Shown in pieces: positions 15,776 through 23,175 of a stretch of DNA of 28,422 nt; position 1 is the first letter of the stretch, and the number at the start of each line of letters is the position of its first letter. Made by a program: the position numbers and the translations under genes. Source of the DNA: an uncultured Lachnospiraceae bacterium (lineage in GTDB: Bacteria > Bacillota > Clostridia > Lachnospirales > Lachnospiraceae); the NCBI GenBank assembly GCA_910585205.1, contig CAJUCC010000041.1:1-28422 (forward strand), written 5' to 3'. The notes beneath the pieces were generated by a model. The model was not told where the DNA came from, did not search any database, and saw only the letters and a program-made list of their open reading frames with translations.

Positions 15776-17465
15776 GGAACTGGAACGGAAGATCGGCCGG
15801 ATACTGCATCTCGGCACCGGCGACCTTTTGGGATATGAGATCAGAAAACGTTCCGTCGATGCCAGAAAGAAACCGGATCTGTATTTCAGCTATGTAATCG
15901 ACTGCCTTGTCAGGCAGGAGGAAAAGGTTCTGAAACGGGCGGATGCCGGAGTGGTGTGCCGGGTGTCGGAGGCGGCATACCGTTTTCCGCCGCCGGGCGG
16001 ACAGCCGGCTACACGGCGTCCCGTCATTATCGGGACAGGTCCGGCCGGTCTTTTCTGCGGGCTGATGCTGGCGGCGCACGGGTATCGGCCCGTTTTGCTG
16101 GAGAGAGGCCAGGATGTGGATACACGCCTTGCGGATGTGGAAACATTCTGGCATACCGGGACACTGAACCCGGAATCCAATGTCCAGTTCGGAGAGGGCG
16201 GGGCGGGGACATTTTCCGACGGGAAACTGAACACGCTTGTGAAGGATAAGGACGGCCGCAACCGGGAAGTGCTGCGGATGTTTGCGGAGGCGGGCGCGGA
16301 TGCGTCCGTTTTATATGAGAGTAAACCACATATCGGCACGGATGCACTGATCGGGATTGTAAAAAATATGCGCAGACAGATCGAAGATCTGGGCGGCAGT
16401 GTCCGTTTCGGCGCCAAAGTCACGGATATTCTGTCAGAGAACGGACATCTGACCGGGGTTGTCATAAACGACAGCGAAACGCTTCCCTGCGATACGGCAG
16501 TGCTTGCCACCGGACACAGTGCAAGGGATACGTTTCAGATGCTTTATGACAGGGGCGTGGAGATGGAGGCGAAAGAGTTTGCGGTCGGTTTCCGGGTGGA
16601 ACACCGGCAGACGGATGTCAACCTGTCGCAATACGGCCGGGCGGATCCGGCGCCGCTGCAGGCGGCTCCTTACAAAGTGACGGCGAAAGCGGCGAACGGC
16701 AGAGGGGTATATTCATTCTGCATGTGTCCCGGCGGCTATGTGGTCAATGCGTCTTCCGAGCCGGGCAGACTGGCCGTCAACGGCATGAGCTATCACGCCA
16801 GAGACAGTGCAAATGCCAACAGCGCGATTATTGTCTCCGTGAAAAAAAGCGACTTTCCGTCGGCGCATCCGCTGGCGGGCGTGGCGTTCCAGCGAAAGCT
16901 GGAAGAAGCGGCATATGCGGCCGGCGGCGGCAGCATACCGGTACAACGGCTGGCTGATTTTCGAAGTGTCTTTGAGACACGGACAAAAAGCGGTGTCCGC
17001 GCAGGGCGGACAGGCAGATGCAATACTTCCTGCAAAACGGCCCGAAACGGCAACGAAACCGTTTTCGACAAAAAGCGTCAGATTTTGCAGCCCTGCCATA
17101 AGGGGGCATATGTGTTTGCCGATATTACAGAGATACTGCCCGCGGAAATGACGGCGGCATTCCTGGACGGCATGGAACGGTTTTCTCATATGATAGAGGG
17201 TTTTGCGGCGGACGATACGCTTATATCCGCCGTGGAAAGCCGGACTTCATCCCCGGTACGGGTCGTGCGGGATACGGCATACGAGAGCAGTCTGCAGGGG
17301 CTTTATCCCTGCGGTGAGGGCGCGGGATATGCAGGCGGCATTACATCCGCGGCGATGGACGGCCTGCGTGTTGCCGAGGCCATAGCCGCAAAGTTTGCGC
17401 CCTTTCCGCAGGAAGGCAGAGAATGCGGCGGCGCAGCGAAACAGGAGGAAATGAAAAGTGAATGA
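15729..17465 (+). CDS. FAD-dependent dehydrogenase of the COG2509 type
   Basis: This 578-residue protein belongs to an uncharacterised but widespread family of FAD-dependent dehydrogenases. The N-terminal 95 residues are the family's RNA-binding-like alpha/beta domain. The FAD site VIIGTGPAGLFCGLMLAAHG is at about 98-117, followed by NPESNVQFGEGGAGTFSDGKLNT, a family hallmark. GLYPCGEGAGYAGGITSAAMDGLRVAEAI is the C-terminal FAD contact. The ATG at 15729 has CAGGAGGAAA (15717-15726) and overlaps the previous gene by 47 bases. Compared with my memory of the family, about 25-35 extra residues lie between QRLADF and KGAYVFADI. They are rich in Arg, Thr, Cys and Asn, and the DNA there is full of small hairpins (listed separately). 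Both flanks of the extra segment stay in frame. Confidence 0.9.
   Translation: MIRIQQLRIRTEHTREELERKIGRILHLGTGDLLGYEIRKRSVDARKKPDLYFSYVIDCLVRQEEKVLKRADAGVVCRVSEAAYRFPPPGGQPATRRPVIIGTGPAGLFCGLMLAAHGYRPVLLERGQDVDTRLADVETFWHTGTLNPESNVQFGEGGAGTFSDGKLNTLVKDKDGRNREVLRMFAEAGADASVLYESKPHIGTDALIGIVKNMRRQIEDLGGSVRFGAKVTDILSENGHLTGVVINDSETLPCDTAVLATGHSARDTFQMLYDRGVEMEAKEFAVGFRVEHRQTDVNLSQYGRADPAPLQAAPYKVTAKAANGRGVYSFCMCPGGYVVNASSEPGRLAVNGMSYHARDSANANSAIIVSVKKSDFPSAHPLAGVAFQRKLEEAAYAAGGGSIPVQRLADFRSVFETRTKSGVRAGRTGRCNTSCKTARNGNETVFDKKRQILQPCHKGAYVFADITEILPAEMTAAFLDGMERFSHMIEGFAADDTLISAVESRTSSPVRVVRDTAYESSLQGLYPCGEGAGYAGGITSAAMDGLRVAEAIAAKFAPFPQEGRECGGAAKQEEMKSE
16966..17077. repeat. Hairpin-rich segment with 11-bp direct repeats inside the COG2509 gene
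   Basis: Within about 110 bases are three perfect inverted repeats: GTGTCT/AGACAC (16966-16980, 3-base loop), TGTCCGC/GCGGACA (16994-17012, 5-base loop) and AAAACGG/CCGTTTT (17034-17065, 18-base loop). The 11-mer GACAAAAAGCG occurs twice in direct orientation, at 16982-16992 and 17067-17077. The segment encodes the extra, compositionally odd residues of the flavoprotein, so it may be an inserted palindromic element that keeps the frame open. This interpretation is inference. Confidence 0.55.
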
Positions 17466-18327
17466 TACGGTAAGAGCAAGAATTAGAGATAAAAAAAGGA
17501 TTGTCGTCAAAATCGGCTCGTCTTCCCTGCAGCATCCGGAGACGGGCGATCTGGATTATATCCGTATGGAGGTATTGATCCGGGAGCTGTGTAATCTGCG
17601 CAATCAGGGAAAGGATGTGGTGCTTGTCAGCTCGGGCGCGATTGCGGCCGGACGCAAAGCGGTACATATCAAAGATATTAACCGGGAACACGGCGAAAAT
17701 CACATTGCGGTAAAGCAGGCGTGCGCCGCCATCGGTCAGGCACGGCTGATGATGACATATCAGAAAATCTTTGCGGAGTATAATCAGGTGACGGCGCAGA
17801 TTCTGATGACCAAAAATACCATTGTGGACAATCTCAACCGCTATAACGCTCACAATACTTTTTCGGAACTTCTGAAAATGGGCGTGATTCCGATCGTCAA
17901 TGAAAACGATACCATTGCCACATATGAGATTGAGATCGGCGACAACGATACGCTGTCGGCCGTGGTGGCGGCACTGATCGGCGCAGATCTGCTGATTCTG
18001 TTGTCGGATATTGACGGGCTTTATACGGACGATCCGCACCGAAACAAAGACGCCGCATTTATCGAAACGGTGGAGCACATCGATGAAGATCTGATGCGGA
18101 TGGGAAAGGGGAGCACCGGGAGCAGTGTCGGAACCGGCGGTATGAACACCAAGCTGATCGCGGCAAAGATCGCCACGAGCATGGGCGCGGATATGGTGAT
18201 TGCCAACAGCGCGGACATTCGGATTATTCACCGCATTATGGACGGCAGAAATCTGGGCACTCTGTTTTGCGCGGACCGGAATGATAAGTTTGATCTGGTT
18301 GACTTTATTGCCGATTATAACCAGTAA
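17458..18327 (+). CDS. proB: Glutamate 5-kinase (proline synthesis), without PUA domain
   Basis: The enzyme phosphorylates glutamate to gamma-glutamyl phosphate, the first step of proline synthesis. The 289 residues cover the amino-acid-kinase domain: RIVVKIGSSSLQ at the start, VVLVSSGAIAAGRKA, PIVNENDTIA near 145, GDNDTLSAVVAALIGADLLILLSDIDGLYT, and GTGGMNTKLIAAKIA near 225. The C-terminal PUA domain of the E. coli type (about 367 aa) is absent, as in many short Gram-positive forms. The start is GTG 17458, with GGAGG (17444-17448) 9 bases ahead and an 8-base overlap with the preceding gene. The product is handed to ProA, encoded one gene downstream. No leader or attenuator is visible, because the upstream gene overlaps. 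Confidence 0.95.
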   Translation: MNDTVRARIRDKKRIVVKIGSSSLQHPETGDLDYIRMEVLIRELCNLRNQGKDVVLVSSGAIAAGRKAVHIKDINREHGENHIAVKQACAAIGQARLMMTYQKIFAEYNQVTAQILMTKNTIVDNLNRYNAHNTFSELLKMGVIPIVNENDTIATYEIEIGDNDTLSAVVAALIGADLLILLSDIDGLYTDDPHRNKDAAFIETVEHIDEDLMRMGKGSTGSSVGTGGMNTKLIAAKIATSMGADMVIANSADIRIIHRIMDGRNLGTLFCADRNDKFDLVDFIADYNQ

Positions 18328-18345
18328 CAGGGGAACGAAAACAGG

Positions 18346-18936
18346 ATGGAAGAGGAAAATATGCAGACGGTGAAGCTGCTGAAACAAAAAATCCGCAGGG
18401 AAGTGCTGGCCGTTCGCAATCAAATGCCGGAGCGGATCTGGGTGGATAAGAGCCGCCGGATTGAAGAGCGCATTCTGGCACACCCGGCGCTGACGGCCGC
18501 GGAACATATTTTGTGTTACGTAAACTATCAGAAAGAGGCGGAGACCGTTTATCTGATGGAACAATGCCTTGCCAGGGGAAAACGGGTGTACTGTCCGCTG
18601 GTATCGGATACGGATATGGATTTTTACCGAATCGCCGCCCTGTCCGAGCTGCAGAGCGGGTTTCGTGGCATTATGGAGCCGCCCCGCCGGCGGGAATGTC
18701 TGTATGTTCCGCAGACGGAATATCACGGCGCCGTTATGATAATGCCGGGAGCGGTCTTTGACAGACAGCGCCGCCGGATCGGGTATGGCGGCGGCTATTA
18801 TGACCGGTATCTGCAGCGCGCCGGGGCGGTCGTTACGCTGGCGGCGGCGTTTGCCCTGCAGGTGAAAGAACGGATTCCCTCCGAACCGCACGATATATGC
18901 CCGGATGTGATTGTGACGGAAAACGGAGAAGTGTGA
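18346..18936 (+). CDS. 5-formyltetrahydrofolate cyclo-ligase
   Basis: The enzyme converts 5-formyl-THF to 5,10-methenyl-THF with ATP, returning the stored folate to one-carbon metabolism. The 196-residue length is typical. The phosphate-binding signature GYGGGYYDRYL is at residues 146-156, preceded by MIMPGAVFDRQRRRIG. The basic N-terminus (KQKIRREVLAVRNQM) and a Cys-Tyr strand (HILCYVNYQKEAET) also fit. Two starts are possible: ATG 18346, with a moderate AGGGGAAC about 10 bases ahead, and ATG 18361, with GAGGAAA (18352-18358). The difference is five residues outside the conserved domain. The gene lies 18 bases after proB and shares its transcript, although it has no direct link to proline synthesis. 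Confidence 0.92.
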   Translation: MEEENMQTVKLLKQKIRREVLAVRNQMPERIWVDKSRRIEERILAHPALTAAEHILCYVNYQKEAETVYLMEQCLARGKRVYCPLVSDTDMDFYRIAALSELQSGFRGIMEPPRRRECLYVPQTEYHGAVMIMPGAVFDRQRRRIGYGGGYYDRYLQRAGAVVTLAAAFALQVKERIPSEPHDICPDVIVTENGEV

Positions 18937-18949
18937 GAACAGGCAGACG

Positions 18950-18978
18950 TTGATCGGTGCCCTGTGATATGGTATGAT
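18950..18978 (+). promoter_or_regulatory. Sigma-A type promoter ahead of proA
   Basis: TTGATC (18950-18955), exactly 17 bases, then TATGAT (18973-18978), with TG one base ahead of the -10 (18970-18971) as an extended -10. The start point would be near 18985, followed by AGGGAGGG (18996-19003) and ATG 19010. This gives proA a supply of transcripts independent of proB. It was identified by eye. Confidence 0.6.
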
Positions 18979-19009
18979 GCCTGTATAAAAGAATCAGGGA
19001 GGGTTTGAT

Positions 19010-20260
19010 ATGATTGCTCTGGATGAAATGGGGAGACGGGCGGTAACGGCGAAATATATGTTACAGACGCTGACGGAAGATAAAAAGAATCAGGCGCTTT
19101 TGCAGGCGGCGAAAGGGCTGCAGGAAGGGGCGGAAGAGATTCTTGCCGCCAATGAAAAGGATATGGCCGCGGGACGGGAAAACGGAATGCATATGGGACT
19201 GCTGGACCGCCTGCGGCTGGACAAAGGACGGATTGACGCTATGGCCGAAGGGCTCCGGCAGGTTGCCGCTCTGCCTGACCCGGTAGGGCGTGTGCTGGAG
19301 CAATGGGAGCGGCCGAACGGCCTGCGGATGAAAAAAGTGTCGGTACCGCTCGGAGTAATCGGCATTATCTATGAATCCCGTCCCAATGTGACTGCGGATG
19401 CTTTTGCCCTGTGCTTTAAAGCCGGAAACTGCGTTATTTTGAAGGGCGGGAGTGATGCCATTCATTCCAATATGGCGATTGCACGTGCTATCCGGGGTTC
19501 CCTGGGAAGGGCGGGGGTGCCGGAAGACGCCATCCAGTTGATCGAAGCCACGGACCGGGAGACGACGGCTGCTTTTATGAAATGTAAGGCGTATATCGAT
19601 GTGTTGATTCCCCGGGGGAGCGCAGGGCTGATCCGGGCGGCGGTGGAGAACAGCACCATACCGATTATCGAGACGGGAACGGGAAACTGTCATATCTATA
19701 TCGATGAAACGGCAGATGTGACCGACTCGGTCAATATTGTAATCAATGCCAAAACACAGCGTATCGGTGTGTGTAACGCCTGTGAATCGCTCGTAATTCA
19801 TAAAAAAATAGCCGGCGCCTTTCTCCCGGCTCTGCAGAAAAAGCTTGCACAGGGACATCCGGTGGAGATTCGGGGAGACGAGGCGGTGTGTGCGATTCTG
19901 CCGGAGGCGGGAGCGGCCGGGCCGGAAGATTACGGGACGGAATATCTGGATTATATTCTGTCCGCAGTGACGGTGAATTCGGTCGAAGAAGCGATTGCCC
20001 ATATCAACCGTTACAGTACACACCATTCGGAAGCGATTGTGACCGATAACAGGGAAAATGCGGAAAAATTCACCCGGGAGATTGATTCCGCCTGCGTCTA
20101 TGTCAATGCCTCGACACGGTTTACGGACGGATTTGAATTCGGGTTCGGGGCGGAAATCGGCATCAGTACGCAAAAGCTGCATGCCAGAGGCCCGATGGGA
20201 CTGCCCGAACTGACCTGTTATAAATATGTAATTGAAGGAGAAGGGCAGATCCGGCAGTGA
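19010..20260 (+). CDS. proA: Gamma-glutamyl phosphate reductase (proline synthesis)
   Basis: The enzyme reduces gamma-glutamyl phosphate with NADPH to glutamate semialdehyde, the second step of proline synthesis. The 416-residue length is normal. Family motifs are VPLGVIGIIYESRPNVTADAFALCFKAGN (about 112-140), ILKGGSDAIHSN, VLIPRGSAGLI and the catalytic cysteine region RIGVCNACESLVIH. In that region Cys255 is the expected nucleophile, with a second cysteine at 258. ASTRFTDGFEFGFGAEIGISTQKLHARGPMG near the C-terminus closes the active site. The ATG has a strong AGGGAGGG site. A good promoter in the 73-bp gap upstream means it can be expressed apart from proB, from which it is separated by the cyclo-ligase gene. 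Confidence 0.96.
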   Translation: MIALDEMGRRAVTAKYMLQTLTEDKKNQALLQAAKGLQEGAEEILAANEKDMAAGRENGMHMGLLDRLRLDKGRIDAMAEGLRQVAALPDPVGRVLEQWERPNGLRMKKVSVPLGVIGIIYESRPNVTADAFALCFKAGNCVILKGGSDAIHSNMAIARAIRGSLGRAGVPEDAIQLIEATDRETTAAFMKCKAYIDVLIPRGSAGLIRAAVENSTIPIIETGTGNCHIYIDETADVTDSVNIVINAKTQRIGVCNACESLVIHKKIAGAFLPALQKKLAQGHPVEIRGDEAVCAILPEAGAAGPEDYGTEYLDYILSAVTVNSVEEAIAHINRYSTHHSEAIVTDNRENAEKFTREIDSACVYVNASTRFTDGFEFGFGAEIGISTQKLHARGPMGLPELTCYKYVIEGEGQIRQ

Positions 20261-20292
20261 GCGGCGGATACGGATATTGCCGATAGAAATTC

Positions 20293-20312
20293 CTGCACAA
20301 ATGCAGTATAAT
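20293..20312 (+). promoter_or_regulatory. Candidate -10 box with an adjoining inverted repeat ahead of the symporter
   Basis: A perfect TATAAT (20307-20312) directly follows the small inverted repeat CTGCA-CAAA-TGCAG (20293-20306). No good -35 lies 16-18 bases upstream, which could mean an activator-dependent promoter or simply chance. The rest of the 92-bp gap holds only the ribosome site AAGGA (20343-20347). Confidence 0.35.
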
Positions 20313-20352
20313 AGAGCGGGAAAAATTTCATCGGAAACAGGAAAGGAAAAAC

Positions 20353-21552
20353 ATGAAAAAAATAATAACAAGTCTGCCGGTCCGGCTGTTGATCGGCGTT
20401 ATTTTGGGAATTGCAGTCGGACTGGCGGCAAATGAGCCGGTTATGCTCGTCGTCGTTTCGATTCGGTATGTCTTGAATCAGTTGATTTTGTTCTGCGTGC
20501 CGTTGATTATTATCGGATTTATCGCACCCTCGATTACGAAGCTGGGACAGAACGCCACGCGGCTGCTGGGAGTGGCGGTGGCCATTGCCTATGCGTCCTC
20601 TCTGGGCGCCGCGCTGTTCTCGATGCTTGCCGGCTATGGACTGATCCCCCATCTGTCGATTGTCACGGATGTGGCAGGTCTGAAGGAACTGCCGGACGTT
20701 GTATTTCAGCTCGATATACCGCAGATTATGCCCGTTATGAGCGCCCTTGTACTGTCGCTGATGCTCGGGCTGGCGGTGACATGGACAAAGGCGGAAGCGT
20801 TTATAAAGCTGCTTGATGAGTTTCAGAAGATCGTGCTCAGTGTGGTGACAAAGATCGTTATTCCCGTACTGCCGGTCTATATAGCCTTTACCTTCTGCGC
20901 GCTGGCCTATGAGGGGACGATTACCGTACAGCTTCCGGTGTTTCTTGAGGTCGTATTGATTGTTATGGTGGGACATTATATCTGGATGGCGTTGCTTTAT
21001 TTCACAGGAGCCGTCTGCTCGGGAAAAAATCCTTTTGACGTCATCCGCAATTACGGTCCCGCCTATCTGACGGCGGTGGGAACGATGTCTTCCGCGGCGA
21101 CACTGGCCGTTGCGCTGCGCTGCGCCAAAAAATCCGCTAAGGCGTTGCGGGACGATATGGTGGATTTCGGCATTCCGCTGTTTGCCAATATTCATCTGTG
21201 CGGCTCGGTGCTGACGGAAGTGTTTTTTGTAATGACCATCTCTCAGATTTTATACGGAAGCATTCCGTCTCCGGGGACCATGGTTTTGTTCTGCATTCTT
21301 CTCGGCGTGTTTGCCGTGGGGGCACCGGGTGTGCCGGGCGGAACGGTTATGGCTTCTCTGGGGCTGATTACCGGCGTGCTGCAGTTCGACGGAATGGGGA
21401 CGGCGCTGATGCTGACAATCTTTGCGCTGCAGGACAGTTTCGGAACGGCATGCAATGTCACCGGTGACGGGGCGCTGACCATGATTCTGACCGGATACGT
21501 GGAACGGAAAGGAATCCGGGCGACGGAAACGGATATGCGGATTAACCAATAG
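20353..21552 (+). CDS. Dicarboxylate/amino acid:cation symporter (DAACS family), divergent binding site
   Basis: The 399-residue membrane protein has the DAACS (SDF) pattern: an opening LPVRLLIGVILGIAVGL, membrane helices throughout, the HP1 loop TMSSAATL (244-251), GAPGVPGGTVMA (HP2) and DSFGTACNVTGD (361-372). Such carriers import glutamate, aspartate, serine or dicarboxylates with Na+ or H+. By alignment to GltPh, Asp394, Thr398, Asn401 and Asp405 are kept (Asp361, Thr365, Asn368, Asp372). Arg397, which binds the acidic side chain, is Gly364, and the NMDG sodium motif is His281-Leu-Cys283-Gly. An acidic amino acid is therefore an unlikely substrate, and cation coupling may differ. ATG 20353 follows AAGGA by 5 bases. 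It stands alone between proA and miaB. Confidence 0.9.
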   Translation: MKKIITSLPVRLLIGVILGIAVGLAANEPVMLVVVSIRYVLNQLILFCVPLIIIGFIAPSITKLGQNATRLLGVAVAIAYASSLGAALFSMLAGYGLIPHLSIVTDVAGLKELPDVVFQLDIPQIMPVMSALVLSLMLGLAVTWTKAEAFIKLLDEFQKIVLSVVTKIVIPVLPVYIAFTFCALAYEGTITVQLPVFLEVVLIVMVGHYIWMALLYFTGAVCSGKNPFDVIRNYGPAYLTAVGTMSSAATLAVALRCAKKSAKALRDDMVDFGIPLFANIHLCGSVLTEVFFVMTISQILYGSIPSPGTMVLFCILLGVFAVGAPGVPGGTVMASLGLITGVLQFDGMGTALMLTIFALQDSFGTACNVTGDGALTMILTGYVERKGIRATETDMRINQ

Positions 21553-21645
21553 GGGAACATCGGACAGAAGGGAAAAACCTAAATTCCCCATGATGCAATA
21601 AATTGGGATTAAGAAAATACGAAACAATGAGCAAAAGGGTAAAAG

Positions 21646-23157
21646 ATGGATTTTTATGTTGATATAAAAAATATTGAGACAGAAGAATTAAAGCATGTAG
21701 ACTTGGACAGGGTTAACGTTAATTGCAGTCCTCCTGTTTTTGAACCACAGCGTCAATATTACTTTATGGCGAAGTGCAGGCAGATTGTGAAGTCGGAAGG
21801 GGAACGCCTTGGCCGTCCGTTATATGCATGTATTCATACCTTCGGCTGTCAGATGAACGCCCGGGATTCGGAAAAACTGTCGGGTATTCTGCATGAGGTC
21901 GGCTACGGGACGGCAGGCGAGGAGGAAGCGGACTTTGTTATCTATAACACCTGTACGGTGCGTGACAACGCCAATCAGCGGGTGTACGGCCGTCTGGGCG
22001 TTGTAAACGGCTGTAAACGCAGAAATCCCCATATCCGGATTGCGCTCTGCGGCTGTATGATGCAGGAGCCGTCTGTCGTCGAGAAGATCAAAAAGAGTTA
22101 TCCGTTTGTGGATCTGGTATTTGGCACGCATAATATTTATACATTTGCAGAACTTTTGTACAGATGTCTGACTGCGGAACGGGATGCGGCCGGACATGCC
22201 CGGATGGTGACGGACATCTGGCAGGAGACGGATGCCGTCGTGGAAGATTTGCCGGCAGAGCGGAAATATCCCTTTAAATCGGGGATCAATATTATGTATG
22301 GCTGTAATAATTTTTGCAGCTATTGCATCGTGCCGTATGTGAGAGGGCGGGAACGGAGCCGGGAACCGGCAGATATTGTGCGGGAGATCACGGAACTGGC
22401 GGCAGACGGTGTGACGGAGATTATGCTGCTCGGGCAAAATGTCAATTCATACGGAAAAAATCTCGGCCGGCCCGTTTCCTTCGCGCAGCTTCTGCGGGAA
22501 GTGGAGCGCGTGGAAGGCATCCGCCGAATCCGTTTTATGACGTCTCACCCCAAAGATTTATCGGATGAGCTGATTGCGGTTATGGCCGATTCGCATAAAA
22601 TATGCCGGCATCTGCACCTGCCGCTGCAGTCCGGCTCCACGAGGATTCTGCAGGCTATGAACCGGCGTTACACAAAGGAGCAGTATCTTACTCTGGCAGA
22701 AAAAATCCGGCGGGCGATCCCCGATATTTCCGTCACAACGGATATTATCGTCGGTTTTCCGGGAGAGACGCCGGCGGACGTGGACGAGACGATCGATGTC
22801 GTCCGGCGCGTCGGTTTTGATAACGCCTTTACCTTCCTGTACTCCAAACGTACCGGCACGCCGGCCGCCGCCATGGAAAATCAGGTGCCGGAAGATGTGG
22901 CAAAACGCGGATTTGACAAACTGCTGCAGGTGGTTCAGGATACGGCCAGAGCGCGCGCGGCCGGACGGGAAGGCCAGAGCGCGGAGGCGCTTGTGGAAGA
23001 GGTGAACAGTCACGACGATCGTCTGCTGACCGGGCGTCTCTCCAACAATATGCTTGTACATTTCCCCGGAAGTCCGGATCTTATCGGACAGTATGTAAAT
23101 GTCCGCCTGGAGACGTGCAGGGGCTTTTATTATATGGGACAGATTTTAGAGAAATGA
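21646..23157 (+). CDS. miaB: tRNA-2-methylthio-N6-dimethylallyladenosine synthase
   Basis: This radical-SAM enzyme adds a methylthio group to i6A37 of tRNAs that read UNN codons, using two Fe-S clusters. The N-terminal cluster cysteines are Cys68 (FGCQMN), Cys103 (NTCTVR) and Cys137 (GCMMQ). The radical-SAM motif CNNFCSYC supplies Cys220, Cys224 and Cys227. SHPKDLSDELI, HLPLQSGSTRILQAMNRRYT and TDIIVGFPGET follow in the usual order, and the last 65 residues form the TRAM domain. The first 58 residues precede the usual start of the MTTase domain, an extension I associate with clostridial MiaB. The ribosome site is modest (AAAAGGG). Nothing convincing as a promoter or terminator was seen in the 93-bp gap upstream. 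mutS follows after 18 bases. Confidence 0.97.
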   Translation: MDFYVDIKNIETEELKHVDLDRVNVNCSPPVFEPQRQYYFMAKCRQIVKSEGERLGRPLYACIHTFGCQMNARDSEKLSGILHEVGYGTAGEEEADFVIYNTCTVRDNANQRVYGRLGVVNGCKRRNPHIRIALCGCMMQEPSVVEKIKKSYPFVDLVFGTHNIYTFAELLYRCLTAERDAAGHARMVTDIWQETDAVVEDLPAERKYPFKSGINIMYGCNNFCSYCIVPYVRGRERSREPADIVREITELAADGVTEIMLLGQNVNSYGKNLGRPVSFAQLLREVERVEGIRRIRFMTSHPKDLSDELIAVMADSHKICRHLHLPLQSGSTRILQAMNRRYTKEQYLTLAEKIRRAIPDISVTTDIIVGFPGETPADVDETIDVVRRVGFDNAFTFLYSKRTGTPAAAMENQVPEDVAKRGFDKLLQVVQDTARARAAGREGQSAEALVEEVNSHDDRLLTGRLSNNMLVHFPGSPDLIGQYVNVRLETCRGFYYMGQILEK

Positions 23158-23175
23158 CGGAACAGGAGATAAAGC

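Noticed and set aside
17341..18891. A 516-codon open frame on the - strand
   Set aside because: It is antisense to proB and the folate cyclo-ligase, both with clear motifs; no family features or ribosome site support it.
21553..21590. Possible terminator with GGGGAA and TTCCCC after the symporter gene
   Set aside because: Only six pairs across a loop of more than 20 bases, and no T-run follows.
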